Assembly (NCBI RefSeq): GCF_030406905.1
Contig: NZ_CP129137.1
Span: forward strand, 4,298,001 to 4,362,000
Length of the DNA stretch: 64,000 bases
Reading direction: 5' to 3'
DNA from: Streptomyces sp. HUAS CB01
GTDB lineage: Bacteria; Actinomycetota; Actinomycetes; Streptomycetales; Streptomycetaceae
Of the stretch, positions 25,850-35,305 are shown piece after piece; position 1 is the stretch's first letter; every line of letters starts with the position of its first letter. The notes under the pieces are model-generated. The model made no database searches. It saw only the letters and a list, made by a program, of their open reading frames with translations, and had not been told where the DNA came from. Made by a program: the position numbers and the translations under genes.

Positions 25850-28246
25850 ATGGCGGGGCTCTTCAACCCAACCCTGACCGAACCTACTTCCCTCGCGGCC
25901 GCGGTACTCACCGATGACAACAGAATGATCGTAATTGTCATCGCGGTCGTCGCGATCGCGGCGCTGGTCGTCGCCCAGTTGCTGGTACGTCAAGTGCTGG
26001 CGGCCGGCGAAGGCACCGAGTCCATGAAGAAGATCGCGGCAGCCGTCCAGGAAGGCGCAAACGCCTATCTGGCCCGGCAGTTGCGCACTCTCGGCATCTT
26101 TGCCGTGATCGTCTTCTTCCTGCTGATGCTGCTGCCGGCCGACGACTGGTCGCAGAGACTGGGACGTTCGGCCTTCTTCCTGGTGGGCGCGCTGTTCTCG
26201 GCCGCCACCGGATACATCGGCATGCGTCTCGCGGTGCGTGCGAATGTGCGCGTGGCCGCGGCGGCGCGTGAGGCGACCCCGGCCGAAGGGGAGCCTGCAA
26301 AGGATCTGACGGCCGTCGCACACAAGGCCATGAAGATCGCTTTCCGCACCGGCGGTGTGGTGGGCATGATCACGGTGGGCCTCGGCCTGCTCGGTGCCTC
26401 CTGCGTGGTCCTCGTCTACGCCGCGGACGCCCCCAAGGTCCTCGAGGGCTTCGGCCTCGGAGCCGCGCTGATCGCCATGTTCATGCGTGTCGGCGGAGGC
26501 ATCTTCACCAAGGCCGCGGACGTCGGAGCGGACCTCGTCGGCAAGGTCGAGCAGGGCATCCCCGAGGACGACCCGCGCAACGCGGCGACCATCGCGGACA
26601 ACGTCGGGGACAACGTCGGCGACTGCGCCGGTATGGCCGCCGACCTCTTCGAGTCGTACGCCGTGACGCTCGTTGCCGCCCTCATCCTGGGCAAGGCCGC
26701 CTTCGGCGATCTGGGGCTGGCCTTCCCGCTGATCGTTCCGGCGATCGGCGTGGTCACCGCGATGATCGGTATCTTCGCGGTCGCCCCGCGGCGCGCCGAC
26801 CGCAGCGGGATGTCCGCCATCAACCGGGGCTTCTTCATCTCCGCGGTGATCTCGCTGGTCCTGGTGGCCGCGGCGGTGTACGCCTACCTGCCGTCGTCGT
26901 ACGCCGAGCTGAGCGGTGTCACGGAGCCCGCGATCAGGGGCCACGAGGGAGACCCGCGCATCCTCGCGCTGGTCGCCGTCGCGATCGGCATCGTGCTGGC
27001 CGCCCTGATCCAGCAGCTGACCGGGTACTTCACCGAGACCACCCGCCGGCCGGTCCGCGACATCGGCAAGTCGTCGCTCACCGGTCCGGCCACCGTCGTG
27101 CTCGCCGGTATCTCCATCGGCCTGGAATCCGCCGTCTACACCGCGCTGTTGATCGGTCTCGGTGTCTACGGGGCGTTCCTGCTCGGGGGTACGTCGATCA
27201 TGCTCGCGCTGTTCGCCGTGGCCCTCGCCGGCACCGGACTGCTCACCACCGTCGGTGTCATCGTCGCCATGGACACCTTCGGGCCGGTCTCCGACAACGC
27301 CCAGGGCATCGCGGAGATGTCCGGTGACGTCGAGGGCGCGGGCGCGCAGGTCCTCACCGACCTGGACGCCGTCGGCAACACCACCAAGGCGATCACCAAG
27401 GGCATCGCCATCGCGACGGCCGTCCTCGCGGCGGCCGCGCTCTTCGGTTCGTACCGGGACGCGATCGCCACCGCGGTCGCGGAGGTGAGCGCCAAGGCCG
27501 GGGAGATGGGCCTGAGCCTGGACATCTCGCAGCCCAACAACCTGGTGGGCCTGATCCTCGGCGCCGCCGTCGTCTTCCTCTTCTCCGGGCTGGCGATCAA
27601 CGCCGTGTCCCGGTCCGCCGGTTCCGTGGTCTTCGAGGTGCGCCGTCAGTTCCGCGAGCACCCCGGGATCATGGACTACAGCGAGAAGCCGGAGTACGGA
27701 CGCGTCGTCGACATCTGCACCAAGGACGCCCTGCGCGAACTGGCCACTCCGGGTCTGCTCGCCGTCATGGCGCCCATCGCGGTCGGCTTCACGCTCGGCG
27801 TCGGCGCCCTCGGCTCGTACCTCGCGGGCGCGATCGGCACGGGCACCCTCATGGCCGTCTTCCTCGCCAACTCCGGTGGTGCGTGGGACAACGCCAAGAA
27901 GCTCGTCGAGGACGGGCATCACGGCGGAAAGGGGAGTGAGGCGCACGCGGCGACGGTGATCGGTGACACGGTCGGCGACCCGTTCAAGGACACCGCTGGA
28001 CCGGCGATCAACCCGCTGCTGAAGGTGATGAACCTCGTGGCGCTGCTCATCGCGCCCGCGGTCGTCCAGTTCAGTTACGGCGACGACGCCAACGCGGGCG
28101 TGCGGGCCGTGATCGCGACCGTGGCGATCCTGGTCATCGTCGGCGCGGTGTACATCTCAAAGAGGCGTTCGGTCGCGGTGGGTGACGAAGGCAACGCCGC
28201 GGAGCGGTCGTCGAAGTCACCGGACCCGGCGGTCGTTTCGCAGTAA
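25850..28246 (+). CDS. hppA: Membrane H+-translocating pyrophosphatase, K+-independent type
   Basis: A 798-residue membrane pyrophosphatase with about 16 helices that couples PPi hydrolysis to proton pumping. Diagnostic motifs are DVGADLVGKVE, the Asp-rich substrate loops DDPRNAATIADNVGDNVGD and GDTVGDPFKDTAGPA, and GNTTKAITKG. Lys513 in GNTTKA (Ala in K+-dependent enzymes) marks the K+-independent class. ATG 25850 has AAGGAGG 4 nt upstream. A TACAAT hexamer at 25806-25811, 38 bp before the start, is a likely -10 element. A long palindromic terminator follows. Confidence 0.95.
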   Translation: MAGLFNPTLTEPTSLAAAVLTDDNRMIVIVIAVVAIAALVVAQLLVRQVLAAGEGTESMKKIAAAVQEGANAYLARQLRTLGIFAVIVFFLLMLLPADDWSQRLGRSAFFLVGALFSAATGYIGMRLAVRANVRVAAAAREATPAEGEPAKDLTAVAHKAMKIAFRTGGVVGMITVGLGLLGASCVVLVYAADAPKVLEGFGLGAALIAMFMRVGGGIFTKAADVGADLVGKVEQGIPEDDPRNAATIADNVGDNVGDCAGMAADLFESYAVTLVAALILGKAAFGDLGLAFPLIVPAIGVVTAMIGIFAVAPRRADRSGMSAINRGFFISAVISLVLVAAAVYAYLPSSYAELSGVTEPAIRGHEGDPRILALVAVAIGIVLAALIQQLTGYFTETTRRPVRDIGKSSLTGPATVVLAGISIGLESAVYTALLIGLGVYGAFLLGGTSIMLALFAVALAGTGLLTTVGVIVAMDTFGPVSDNAQGIAEMSGDVEGAGAQVLTDLDAVGNTTKAITKGIAIATAVLAAAALFGSYRDAIATAVAEVSAKAGEMGLSLDISQPNNLVGLILGAAVVFLFSGLAINAVSRSAGSVVFEVRRQFREHPGIMDYSEKPEYGRVVDICTKDALRELATPGLLAVMAPIAVGFTLGVGALGSYLAGAIGTGTLMAVFLANSGGAWDNAKKLVEDGHHGGKGSEAHAATVIGDTVGDPFKDTAGPAINPLLKVMNLVALLIAPAVVQFSYGDDANAGVRAVIATVAILVIVGAVYISKRRSVAVGDEGNAAERSSKSPDPAVVSQ

Positions 28247-28280
28247 ACCTCTCATCTGGACGAAACGCCTGCTCACAGCA

Positions 28281-28316
28281 CGGGCGGACGCTGCGGTCGA
28301 CCGCAGCGTCCGCCCG
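28281..28316. terminator. Perfect 36-bp palindromic terminator after hppA
   Basis: CGGGCGGACGCTGCGGTC is followed directly by its exact reverse complement, 34 bp after the hppA stop. Confidence 0.85.
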
Positions 28317-28477
28317 TTCGTCCGCCCGGCGGAAGGCCGGGAACGGAGGCGGCGGTGAGTCTTGTCTCTCCTAGGGCAAACAATCCCGTAAGCGAGCAAG
28401 CCGGACATCAGGCCCGGGATTGTTGTGCGGAGGCCGTGTATGTTCCGGGGCCGAGAGCCTTGGAAGGGACCTATCCG

Positions 28478-29158
28478 GTGAAGGTGAACAAGAAGCTCGC
28501 GGCCGCCGTGTCCGGCGGTGCGGTACTGGTGCTCGCGCTGACGGGCTGCAGTGACGACGGCGACAGCGGCAAGGTGGACGCCTGGGCGAAGAGCGTCTGC
28601 GACCAGGCGCGGCCGCAGATCCAGAAGCGGACCGACGCCCAGCAGGCGATCATCTCGACCTCGGTGGACGGCAAGCCCGCCGACATACAGGCGGCCGACT
28701 CCAAGGCCTTCAAGGACATCGCCGACGCCAACAGGGCGCTGGCCTCCGCGGTGCAGGCCGCGGGTTCCCCGCCCGGTGAGGGCCAGGAGCAGCTTCGGCA
28801 GGACGCGATCAAGGAGCTCAACGCCACCGCGACCGCGTACCTCGACCTCAAGAAGAAGGTCGACGCCCTCGACCCGAAGAACCAGCAGAAGTTCGCGGAC
28901 GGCCTGCAGGACGTCGCGGAAGGCCTGAAGAAGATCCAGAAGATGGACCAGGTCGCCCTCGGCAAGCTGCAGTCCGGCGAGCTGGGCAAGGCGATGGGCA
29001 AGCAGAAGGGCTGCCAGCGGGTCAAGCCGTCGGTGAACGCACCCGCCGGTACGGGCGACGGTGCCTCCGAGCCCGGCAGCAAGCCGTCCAACGCGGCCGG
29101 CCCGTCGAAGTCGGCCGGCTCGGCCGAGCCCGAGGCGTCCAAGGGGTCGTCCGAGTAG
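28478..29158 (+). CDS. Small lipoprotein of unknown function
   Basis: A 226-residue exported lipoprotein. A short signal peptide ends at lipobox LTGC (Cys about 23), followed by a helical, Lys/Gln/Asp-rich domain (about 30-185) with two further Cys (SVC near its start, KGC near its end) that could pair. The tail is Ser/Gly/Pro/Glu-rich. GTG 28478 has GGAAGGGA 8 nt upstream; GTG 28484 is an alternative. Conserved downstream of hppA in Streptomyces, as I recall; function unknown. Confidence 0.85.
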   Translation: MKVNKKLAAAVSGGAVLVLALTGCSDDGDSGKVDAWAKSVCDQARPQIQKRTDAQQAIISTSVDGKPADIQAADSKAFKDIADANRALASAVQAAGSPPGEGQEQLRQDAIKELNATATAYLDLKKKVDALDPKNQQKFADGLQDVAEGLKKIQKMDQVALGKLQSGELGKAMGKQKGCQRVKPSVNAPAGTGDGASEPGSKPSNAAGPSKSAGSAEPEASKGSSE

Positions 29159-29405
29159 GCGAGCCGATCGCCGCGCCGGGCGGGCGAGCCGCCCGGCCGC
29201 ACTTCCGGCGCGACGGGATCCCGCCGGACCGTGCCCCGCGCTCTCGTGGGCCGGCCGGCCGATCGTGTCCGGCTCCGGCGCGACGCGGTTCCCGCCGGAC
29301 GGGGACGCCGCGGTCCGGCGTGGCCGCTCCCTCCGCTTCCCCCTCGGACCGGATTCCGTGAGCCGGACTCTCTCGGACCGGGCCGCGCCCTCGGACCGGA
29401 CCGGG

Positions 29406-29513
29406 TAAGCCGCACGCCCTCGGACCGGGCCGCGTGAGCCGCACGCCCTCGGACCGGGCCGCGTGAGCCGCACGCCCTCGGACCGGGCCGCGTGAGCCGC
29501 ACGCCCTCGGACC
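29406..29513. repeat. 29-bp tandem repeat, 3.7 copies
   Basis: Units begin at 29406, 29435, 29464 and 29493 (partial). Each contains AGCCGCACGCCCTCGGACCG. Degenerate relatives (CTCGGACCGG) extend back to about 29340. The array fills much of the gap between the lipoprotein and the methyltransferase, with no spacers. Confidence 0.88.
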
Positions 29514-29605
29514 CGCTCCGCGGCCGGTGCGTATTCACGGTCGCCGCGGTGCGCGCGGCAGCGGCGGCGAAGGCCGAGTGCCGTGCCGCGGGTGAGAATG
29601 GGCGG

Positions 29606-31123
29606 GTGAGTACGACCAGCCTTGCCGCAGGCCTTCCCGTTCCCGATCAGTCCGCCCGGCTCCGCGACGCCCTGCTCGCCGCCGACTTCACCGCCGACGG
29701 GCTGCTCGAGCTGCTCGGTGCGCCCGCCTACAGCGCCCTTGCTCGCAGCGAGACCGTCCCGGCCCTGCGCGCCACGCGCGGCGACTCCCCGCTGGAGACG
29801 CTCGTACGGCTCTTCCTGCTGCAACGGCCGGTGGAGCCCGAACGCGCCCGGGCGGCGCTGCCCCTGGACGTGGCGCTCGCCGACGGCTGGGTGGCCGAGT
29901 CCTCCGACGGCATCCGGGCGACGGTGGACATCCGTCCGTACGGGGGGCCCGAGGGGCAGGACTGGTACATCGTCTCCGACCTCGGCTGTGCGGTGGGCGG
30001 GGCGGGCGGCGCGAGCGGCCGGGGCGAGGGCGTCGTCCTCGGCGTCGGCGGCGCGTCGACCACCCTCGCCGGCATCACGGTCCGCACCCCCGTGTCCTCC
30101 GCCCTCGACATCGGCACCGGCTCCGGCATCCAGGCCCTGCACGCCGGCCGGCACGCCACGCGGGTCACGGCCACCGACCTCAATCCGAGGGCCCTGGCGT
30201 TCACCCGGCTCACCCTGGCGCTGTCCGGCGCGCCCGAGGCGGATCTGCGCGAGGGCTCACTCTTCGCGCCGGTCGGGTCGGAGACGTACGACCTGATCGT
30301 GTCGAACCCGCCGTTCGTCATCTCCCCGGGTGCACGACTCACGTACCGGGACGGCGGAATGGGCGGGGACGATCTGTGCCGTTCACTCGTTCAGCAGGCC
30401 GGGGACCGTCTGAACGCAGGGGGGTTCGCGCAGTTCCTCGCCAACTGGCAGCACGTGGAGGGGGAGGACTGGCAGGAGCGGGTGCGTTCCTGGGTGCCCG
30501 GCGGCTGCGACGCCTGGATCGTGCAGCGCGAGGTGCAGGACGTGACGCAGTACGCCGAGTTGTGGCTCCGGGACAGCGGTGACCACCGCACCGCTCCCGA
30601 GGAGTACGCGGCGCGGTACGACGCGTGGCTCGACGCGTTCGAGGCGAGCGGGACCCGGGCGGTCGGCTTCGGCTGGATCACGCTCCGGAAGACGGACTCG
30701 GACCGGCCGTCGATCGTCGTCGAGGAGTGGCCGCACCCCGTCGAGCAGCCGCTCGGCGAAGCCGTGCGCGCGCACTTCACGCGGCAGGACTATCTGCGCA
30801 CGCACGACGACGCGGCCTTGCTCGCCGACCACTTCGTGCTCGCGGACGACGTGGTGCAGGAGCAGGTCGGGCTACCGGGCGCGGAGGACCCCGAGCACGT
30901 CGTGCTGCGCCAGAACCGGGGGATGCGGCGTGCCACGAAGGTGGACACGGTCGGCGCGGGCTTCGCCGGCGTCTGCGACGGCACGCTGAGCGCGGGCCGG
31001 ATCCTCGACGCCATCGCCCAGTTGGTCGGCGAGGACCCGGTACTGCTGCGCGACCGCACGCCCGAGGCGATCAGGGTGCTGGTGCAGGAGGGCTTCCTGG
31101 AGCCCGCCACCCCGCGCGGCTGA
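29606..31123 (+). CDS. SAM-dependent methyltransferase (PrmC/RlmG-like)
   Basis: A 505-residue class I methyltransferase. Motif I ALDIGTGSGIQAL and motif IV VSNPPFV (NPPF, typical of N-methylation of Gln or of a base amine) lie in the middle (about 165-280). Residues 1-150 form an N-terminal accessory domain, and residues 350-505 form a C-terminal domain ending in a winged-helix-like ILDAIAQLVG segment. Substrate unknown. GTG 29606 is preferred from the serine/threonine-rich start VSTTSLAAG; GAGAAT at 29594-29599 lies 6 nt upstream, so a leaderless start is possible. Confidence 0.87.
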   Translation: MSTTSLAAGLPVPDQSARLRDALLAADFTADGLLELLGAPAYSALARSETVPALRATRGDSPLETLVRLFLLQRPVEPERARAALPLDVALADGWVAESSDGIRATVDIRPYGGPEGQDWYIVSDLGCAVGGAGGASGRGEGVVLGVGGASTTLAGITVRTPVSSALDIGTGSGIQALHAGRHATRVTATDLNPRALAFTRLTLALSGAPEADLREGSLFAPVGSETYDLIVSNPPFVISPGARLTYRDGGMGGDDLCRSLVQQAGDRLNAGGFAQFLANWQHVEGEDWQERVRSWVPGGCDAWIVQREVQDVTQYAELWLRDSGDHRTAPEEYAARYDAWLDAFEASGTRAVGFGWITLRKTDSDRPSIVVEEWPHPVEQPLGEAVRAHFTRQDYLRTHDDAALLADHFVLADDVVQEQVGLPGAEDPEHVVLRQNRGMRRATKVDTVGAGFAGVCDGTLSAGRILDAIAQLVGEDPVLLRDRTPEAIRVLVQEGFLEPATPRG

Positions 31124-31836
31124 GGACCATGCGCCGGGGGACGTCCCGTACGGTTCGCGCCCGGCGCATTCCGCGGCGCCGAGGCGCCCGAACGGTGCGC
31201 CGCTCGCCCCGCGGCCGCTCGCCGCGGTGCGCCGGGCCGACCGCCGCTCGGCCCGTTGCGGCCTCCGTCCTGCCTGCGGATCGGCGGCTGCCCGGTCCGT
31301 GCCGTCGAGGCGCCCGTCGGGGCGTGCCGGCCCTGATGCGCCACCCGCTGAGGCGGCCGCCCCGCCGGGGAACTGGTTCCTCCCGCAGCGCGACGCGTGT
31401 CGCCGCACGGCCCGTCGTGCGCCTGCCCGCTCGGTACGTGCGGCGGCCGACGCACGCCGAACGGTTCCCTGCCCCCGGGCCGGCCGCCGGACCGCTTCCC
31501 GCCTCCCTTCACCCAGGCCGGGAACGGCTCCTTCCGCCCCCGGGAGTGACGCCCATCAGCCATCGCTCCCGTACGGAATCGGCCATTGTGCGTACGTCCG
31601 GGCGGGGTGCCGGACGTGTCCCCCGTGGAGCCGGTGGGTGCCTCGCGCGGGCGCAGGGCGGGCTCCGCGGGTGGCCGGCGCGTCCCGCGGAAGCCATTGC
31701 TCCGGAAATCGTCCGCGGCGGCGCCGCCCGGGTGAACCCGTGTCGCGTTCACCTCGAGTTCGCGTGGGTGACGCCCGGAGGTGCCAGCCTCGGCCACGGG
31801 TCGTCCCGGGGACAGGGCGGGAAAGGGGAGACGGAC
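31124..31836. other. Intergenic region with no supported gene
   Basis: About 710 bp before the small membrane protein gene. Open frames exist in all phases, but none shows coding third-position bias or a ribosome site. No RNA gene or clear repeat was recognised. Confidence 0.55.
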
Positions 31837-32034
31837 ATGGAGAGCGGTCCGGCGATCTTCGCGGGAACGGCATTCGCGCTGTTCGGAGCCGCACTGTTGA
31901 TATGGACGGGAGCGCGGGTACGGCACCGGGCCCCGGTCGCGCACGGCGTGAATCCCGCCACGGCCGCGGCGCTCGCCACGATCTTCGGTGCCGCCTTCCT
32001 GGCCGCCGGCGTCTGGTGCTTCGGCCGCGTCTGA
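31837..32034 (+). CDS. Small two-helix membrane protein
   Basis: A 65-residue protein with two hydrophobic helices (about 5-24 and 42-62) separated by a short basic loop RVRHRAPVAHG. ATG 31837 has GGGGAG 6 nt upstream, a good site that decides the start. It lies upstream of topA in the same direction. Function unknown. Confidence 0.78.
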   Translation: MESGPAIFAGTAFALFGAALLIWTGARVRHRAPVAHGVNPATAAALATIFGAAFLAAGVWCFGRV

Positions 32035-32206
32035 ACGCCTCGCGGCCCTCGTCCGTCCGCCGCCTCCTGCCGTCCGCCATGGGAGTCCGGGCGGCAGGAA
32101 TGCCCGGAGTCGGGTTACCGTTCGAGTGGCCGTTGCGAGCTTTTGCCGTTTGACACGGGGGCGGGTTGTACCGTCACACTCCGCAGCGACAGCACAGTGC
32201 ACTACG

Positions 32207-32234
32207 GCCGTACGCCGTACGTTGTACGCCGTAC
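32207..32234. repeat. 7-bp repeats in the topA upstream region
   Basis: GCCGTAC, GCCGTAC, GTTGTAC, GCCGTAC in tandem, 35 bp before the topA start codon. Each contains GTAC, so the array is also partly palindromic. Confidence 0.75.
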
Positions 32235-32268
32235 GAGCCAACAGCGTCGACCGGAGAGAAGAGCGAAG

Positions 32269-35115
32269 TTGTCCCCGACCAGCGAGACCGCACAGGGCGG
32301 CCGCCGACTCGTCATCGTCGAGTCGCCTGCCAAGGCGAAGACGATCAAGGGCTACCTCGGCCCCGGCTATGTCGTCGAGGCGAGCGTCGGGCACATCCGT
32401 GACCTCCCGAACGGTGCCGCCGAGGTCCCCGAGAAGTACACCGGTGAGGTCCGGCGTCTCGGTGTGGACGTCGAGCACGACTTCCAGCCGATCTACGTCG
32501 TGAACGCCGACAAGAAGGCCCAGGTCAGAAAGCTCAAGGAGCAGCTGGCCGGATCGGACGAGCTCTACCTCGCCACCGATGAGGACCGCGAGGGCGAGGC
32601 CATCGCCTGGCACCTGCTGGAGGTCCTCAAGCCCAAGGTCCCGGTCAAGCGCATGGTGTTCCACGAGATCACCAAGTCCGCGATCCAGGAGGCCGTCGCC
32701 AACCCGCGCGAGCTCAACAAGCGCATGGTCGACGCCCAGGAGACCCGCCGCATCCTCGACCGTCTGTACGGCTACGAGGTCTCGCCGGTTCTCTGGAAGA
32801 AGGTCATGCCGCGGCTGTCCGCGGGCCGTGTCCAGTCCGTGGCCACCCGTCTCGTCGTCGAGCGCGAGCGCGAGCGCATCGCCTTCCGCTCCGCCGAGTA
32901 CTGGGACCTGACCGGCACGTTCTCCACCGGCCGTGCCGGCGACGCCTCCGACCCCGCCGCCTTCACCGCCCGGCTGACGACCGTCGACGGCCGCCGTGTC
33001 GCCCAGGGCCGCGACTTCGGCCCGGACGGACGGCTGAAGTCCGACCAGGTGCTCCACCTCGACGAGGCGAACGCGCGCGCACTCAGGGCCGCGCTGGAGG
33101 GCGCCGCGTTCTCGGTCCGCTCGGTCGAGTCGAAGCCGTACCGCCGCTCGCCGTACGCCCCGTTCCGTACGACCACGCTCCAGCAGGAGGCCTCGCGCAA
33201 GCTCGGCTTCGGGGCGAAGGCGACGATGCAGATCGCGCAGAAGCTGTACGAGAACGGCTTCATCACCTATATGCGTACGGACTCGACCACGCTCTCCGAC
33301 ACCGCCGTCGCGGCGGCCCGGGCGCAGGTCACCCAGCTCTACGGCGGCGACTACCTGCCGGAGAAGCCGCGCACGTACGCCGGGAAGGTCAAGAACGCCC
33401 AGGAGGCGCACGAGGCGATCCGCCCGTCGGGCGACCGTTTCCGCACCCCGGCCGAGACCGGTCTGACCGGTGACCAGTTCCGTCTGTACGAGCTGATCTG
33501 GAAGCGGACCGTCGCCTCCCAGATGAAGGACGCGGTCGGCAACTCCGTCACCGTCCGGATCGGCGGGACCGGCTCCGACGGCCGGGACGCCGAGTTCTCG
33601 GCGTCCGGCAAGACGATCACGTTCCACGGGTTCATGAAGGCGTACGTCGAAGGCGCCGACGACCCGAACGCGGAGCTGGACGACCGCGAGCGCCGCCTGC
33701 CGCAGGTCGCCGAGGGCGACCGGCTCACCGCCGAGGAGATCACGGCGGACGGGCACGCCACCAAGCCCCCGGCCCGCTACACCGAGGCCAGCCTGGTCAA
33801 GGAGCTGGAAGAGCGCGAGATCGGCCGCCCGTCGACGTACGCGTCGATCATCGGCACCATCCTCGACCGCGGCTACGTCTTCAAGAAGGGCACGGCTCTC
33901 GTGCCGTCCTTCCTCTCCTTCGCCGTGGTCAACCTGCTGGAGAAGCACTTCGGCCGGCTCGTCGACTACGACTTCACGGCCAAGATGGAGGACGACCTCG
34001 ACCGCATCGCGCGGGGCGAGGCCCAGGCGGTGCCGTGGCTGCGGCGCTTCTACTTCGGTGAGGGCACGGGGACCGGCGGGGCTGCCGAGGCCGGGAACGG
34101 CGACGGCGACCACCTCGGTGGGCTCAAGGAACTCGTCACCGACCTCGGTGCGATCGACGCCCGGGAGATCTCGTCCTTCCCGGTCGGCAGCGGCATCGTG
34201 CTGCGCGTCGGCCGCTACGGCCCGTACGTGGAGCGCGGTGAGAAGGACTCGGAGGGGCACCAGCGTGCCGACGTGCCCGCCGACCTCGCGCCGGACGAAC
34301 TGACCGTCGAGCTCGCCGAGGAACTGCTGGCCAAGCCGAGCGGCGACTTCGAGCTGGGCAAGGACCCCGTGACCGGCCACGAGATCGTCGCGAAGGACGG
34401 CCGCTACGGGCCGTACGTCACCGAGATCCTGCCCGAGGGCACACCGAGGACCGGCAAGAACGCGGTGAAGCCGCGGACCGCCTCCCTCTTCAAGTCGATG
34501 GCCCTCGACACGGTGACCCTCGAGGACGCGCTCAGGCTGATGTCGCTGCCGCGCGTCGTCGGCAAGGACGCCGAGGGTGTCGAGATCACCGCGCAGAACG
34601 GCCGCTACGGCCCGTACCTGAAGAAGGGCACGGACTCGCGCTCCCTGGAGACCGAGGACCAGCTCTTCGCCATCACGCTGGACGAGGCGCTGGCGATCTA
34701 CGCCCAGCCGAAGCAGCGTGGCCGCGCGGCCGCCAAGCCGCCGCTGAAGGAGCTCGGCACGGATCCGGTGAGCGAGCGTCCCGTCGTGGTGAAGGACGGT
34801 CGCTTCGGCCCGTACGTCACCGACGGCGAGACCAACGCGACCCTGCGGACCGGCGACAGCGTCGACACGATCACGCCCGAGCGCGGCTACGAACTGCTCG
34901 CGGAGAAGCGCGCCAAGGGCCCGGCGAAGAAGACCGCCAAGAAGGCCCCCGCGAAGAAGACCGCGGCGAAGAAGACCGCGGCGAAGACGACGGCCGCCAA
35001 GAAGACCGCGGCGAAGAAGACGACCACGGCGAAGACGGCCGCGAAGAAGACCACGGCCAAGAAGACGACGGCGAAGAAGACCGCGGCCGCGAAGACGTCG
35101 TCCTCCGACGAGTAG
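32269..35115 (+). CDS. topA: DNA topoisomerase I with Lys-repeat tail
   Basis: A 948-residue type IA topoisomerase that relaxes negative supercoils. The TOPRIM domain (VIVESPAKAKTIKGYLG; acidic triplet DEDREGEA) is followed by the catalytic Tyr334 in FITYMRTDS and several C-terminal repeats with RYGPYV or RFGPYV in place of Zn fingers. The last 60 residues are a KKTAAKK-type tail; in S. coelicolor such Lys repeats are, as I recall, needed for high processivity. The TTG at 32269 matches the known Streptomyces N-terminus (MSPTSET). It is followed by 10-bp repeats carrying TAG/TAA triplets. Confidence 0.96.
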   Translation: MSPTSETAQGGRRLVIVESPAKAKTIKGYLGPGYVVEASVGHIRDLPNGAAEVPEKYTGEVRRLGVDVEHDFQPIYVVNADKKAQVRKLKEQLAGSDELYLATDEDREGEAIAWHLLEVLKPKVPVKRMVFHEITKSAIQEAVANPRELNKRMVDAQETRRILDRLYGYEVSPVLWKKVMPRLSAGRVQSVATRLVVERERERIAFRSAEYWDLTGTFSTGRAGDASDPAAFTARLTTVDGRRVAQGRDFGPDGRLKSDQVLHLDEANARALRAALEGAAFSVRSVESKPYRRSPYAPFRTTTLQQEASRKLGFGAKATMQIAQKLYENGFITYMRTDSTTLSDTAVAAARAQVTQLYGGDYLPEKPRTYAGKVKNAQEAHEAIRPSGDRFRTPAETGLTGDQFRLYELIWKRTVASQMKDAVGNSVTVRIGGTGSDGRDAEFSASGKTITFHGFMKAYVEGADDPNAELDDRERRLPQVAEGDRLTAEEITADGHATKPPARYTEASLVKELEEREIGRPSTYASIIGTILDRGYVFKKGTALVPSFLSFAVVNLLEKHFGRLVDYDFTAKMEDDLDRIARGEAQAVPWLRRFYFGEGTGTGGAAEAGNGDGDHLGGLKELVTDLGAIDAREISSFPVGSGIVLRVGRYGPYVERGEKDSEGHQRADVPADLAPDELTVELAEELLAKPSGDFELGKDPVTGHEIVAKDGRYGPYVTEILPEGTPRTGKNAVKPRTASLFKSMALDTVTLEDALRLMSLPRVVGKDAEGVEITAQNGRYGPYLKKGTDSRSLETEDQLFAITLDEALAIYAQPKQRGRAAAKPPLKELGTDPVSERPVVVKDGRFGPYVTDGETNATLRTGDSVDTITPERGYELLAEKRAKGPAKKTAKKAPAKKTAAKKTAAKTTAAKKTAAKKTTTAKTAAKKTTAKKTTAKKTAAAKTSSSDE

Positions 35116-35156
35116 CGACGAGTAGCGACGAGTAACGACGAGTAAGGACGAGTGGC
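35107..35156. repeat. 10-bp tandem repeat spanning the topA stop
   Basis: Five units of GACGAGTAGC with minor changes, the first containing the topA stop codon. Confidence 0.85.
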
Positions 35157-35198
35157 GCGGCGCACGCGACGCCGGCGTCACGAACGTCCGGCAGGGGC

Positions 35199-35218
35199 CC
35201 CCGTGGAGCACCACGGGG
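35199..35218 (+). terminator. Hairpin after topA
   Basis: CCCCGTGG, loop AGCA, CCACGGGG; an 8-bp GC stem 84 bp after the topA stop and before tmk. Confidence 0.6.
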
Positions 35219-35305
35219 CGCCCCTCCGCCGTTTCACGGGCACTCGCCGCCCGTTTGTTCGGGCGGGGCCTCCGGGGAGCAATCTCCTCCGGATAGGCTG
35301 GGCGG

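Noticed and set aside
29406..29513. 29-bp repeats as a CRISPR array
   Set aside because: Unit length fits, but the copies are head to tail with no spacers.
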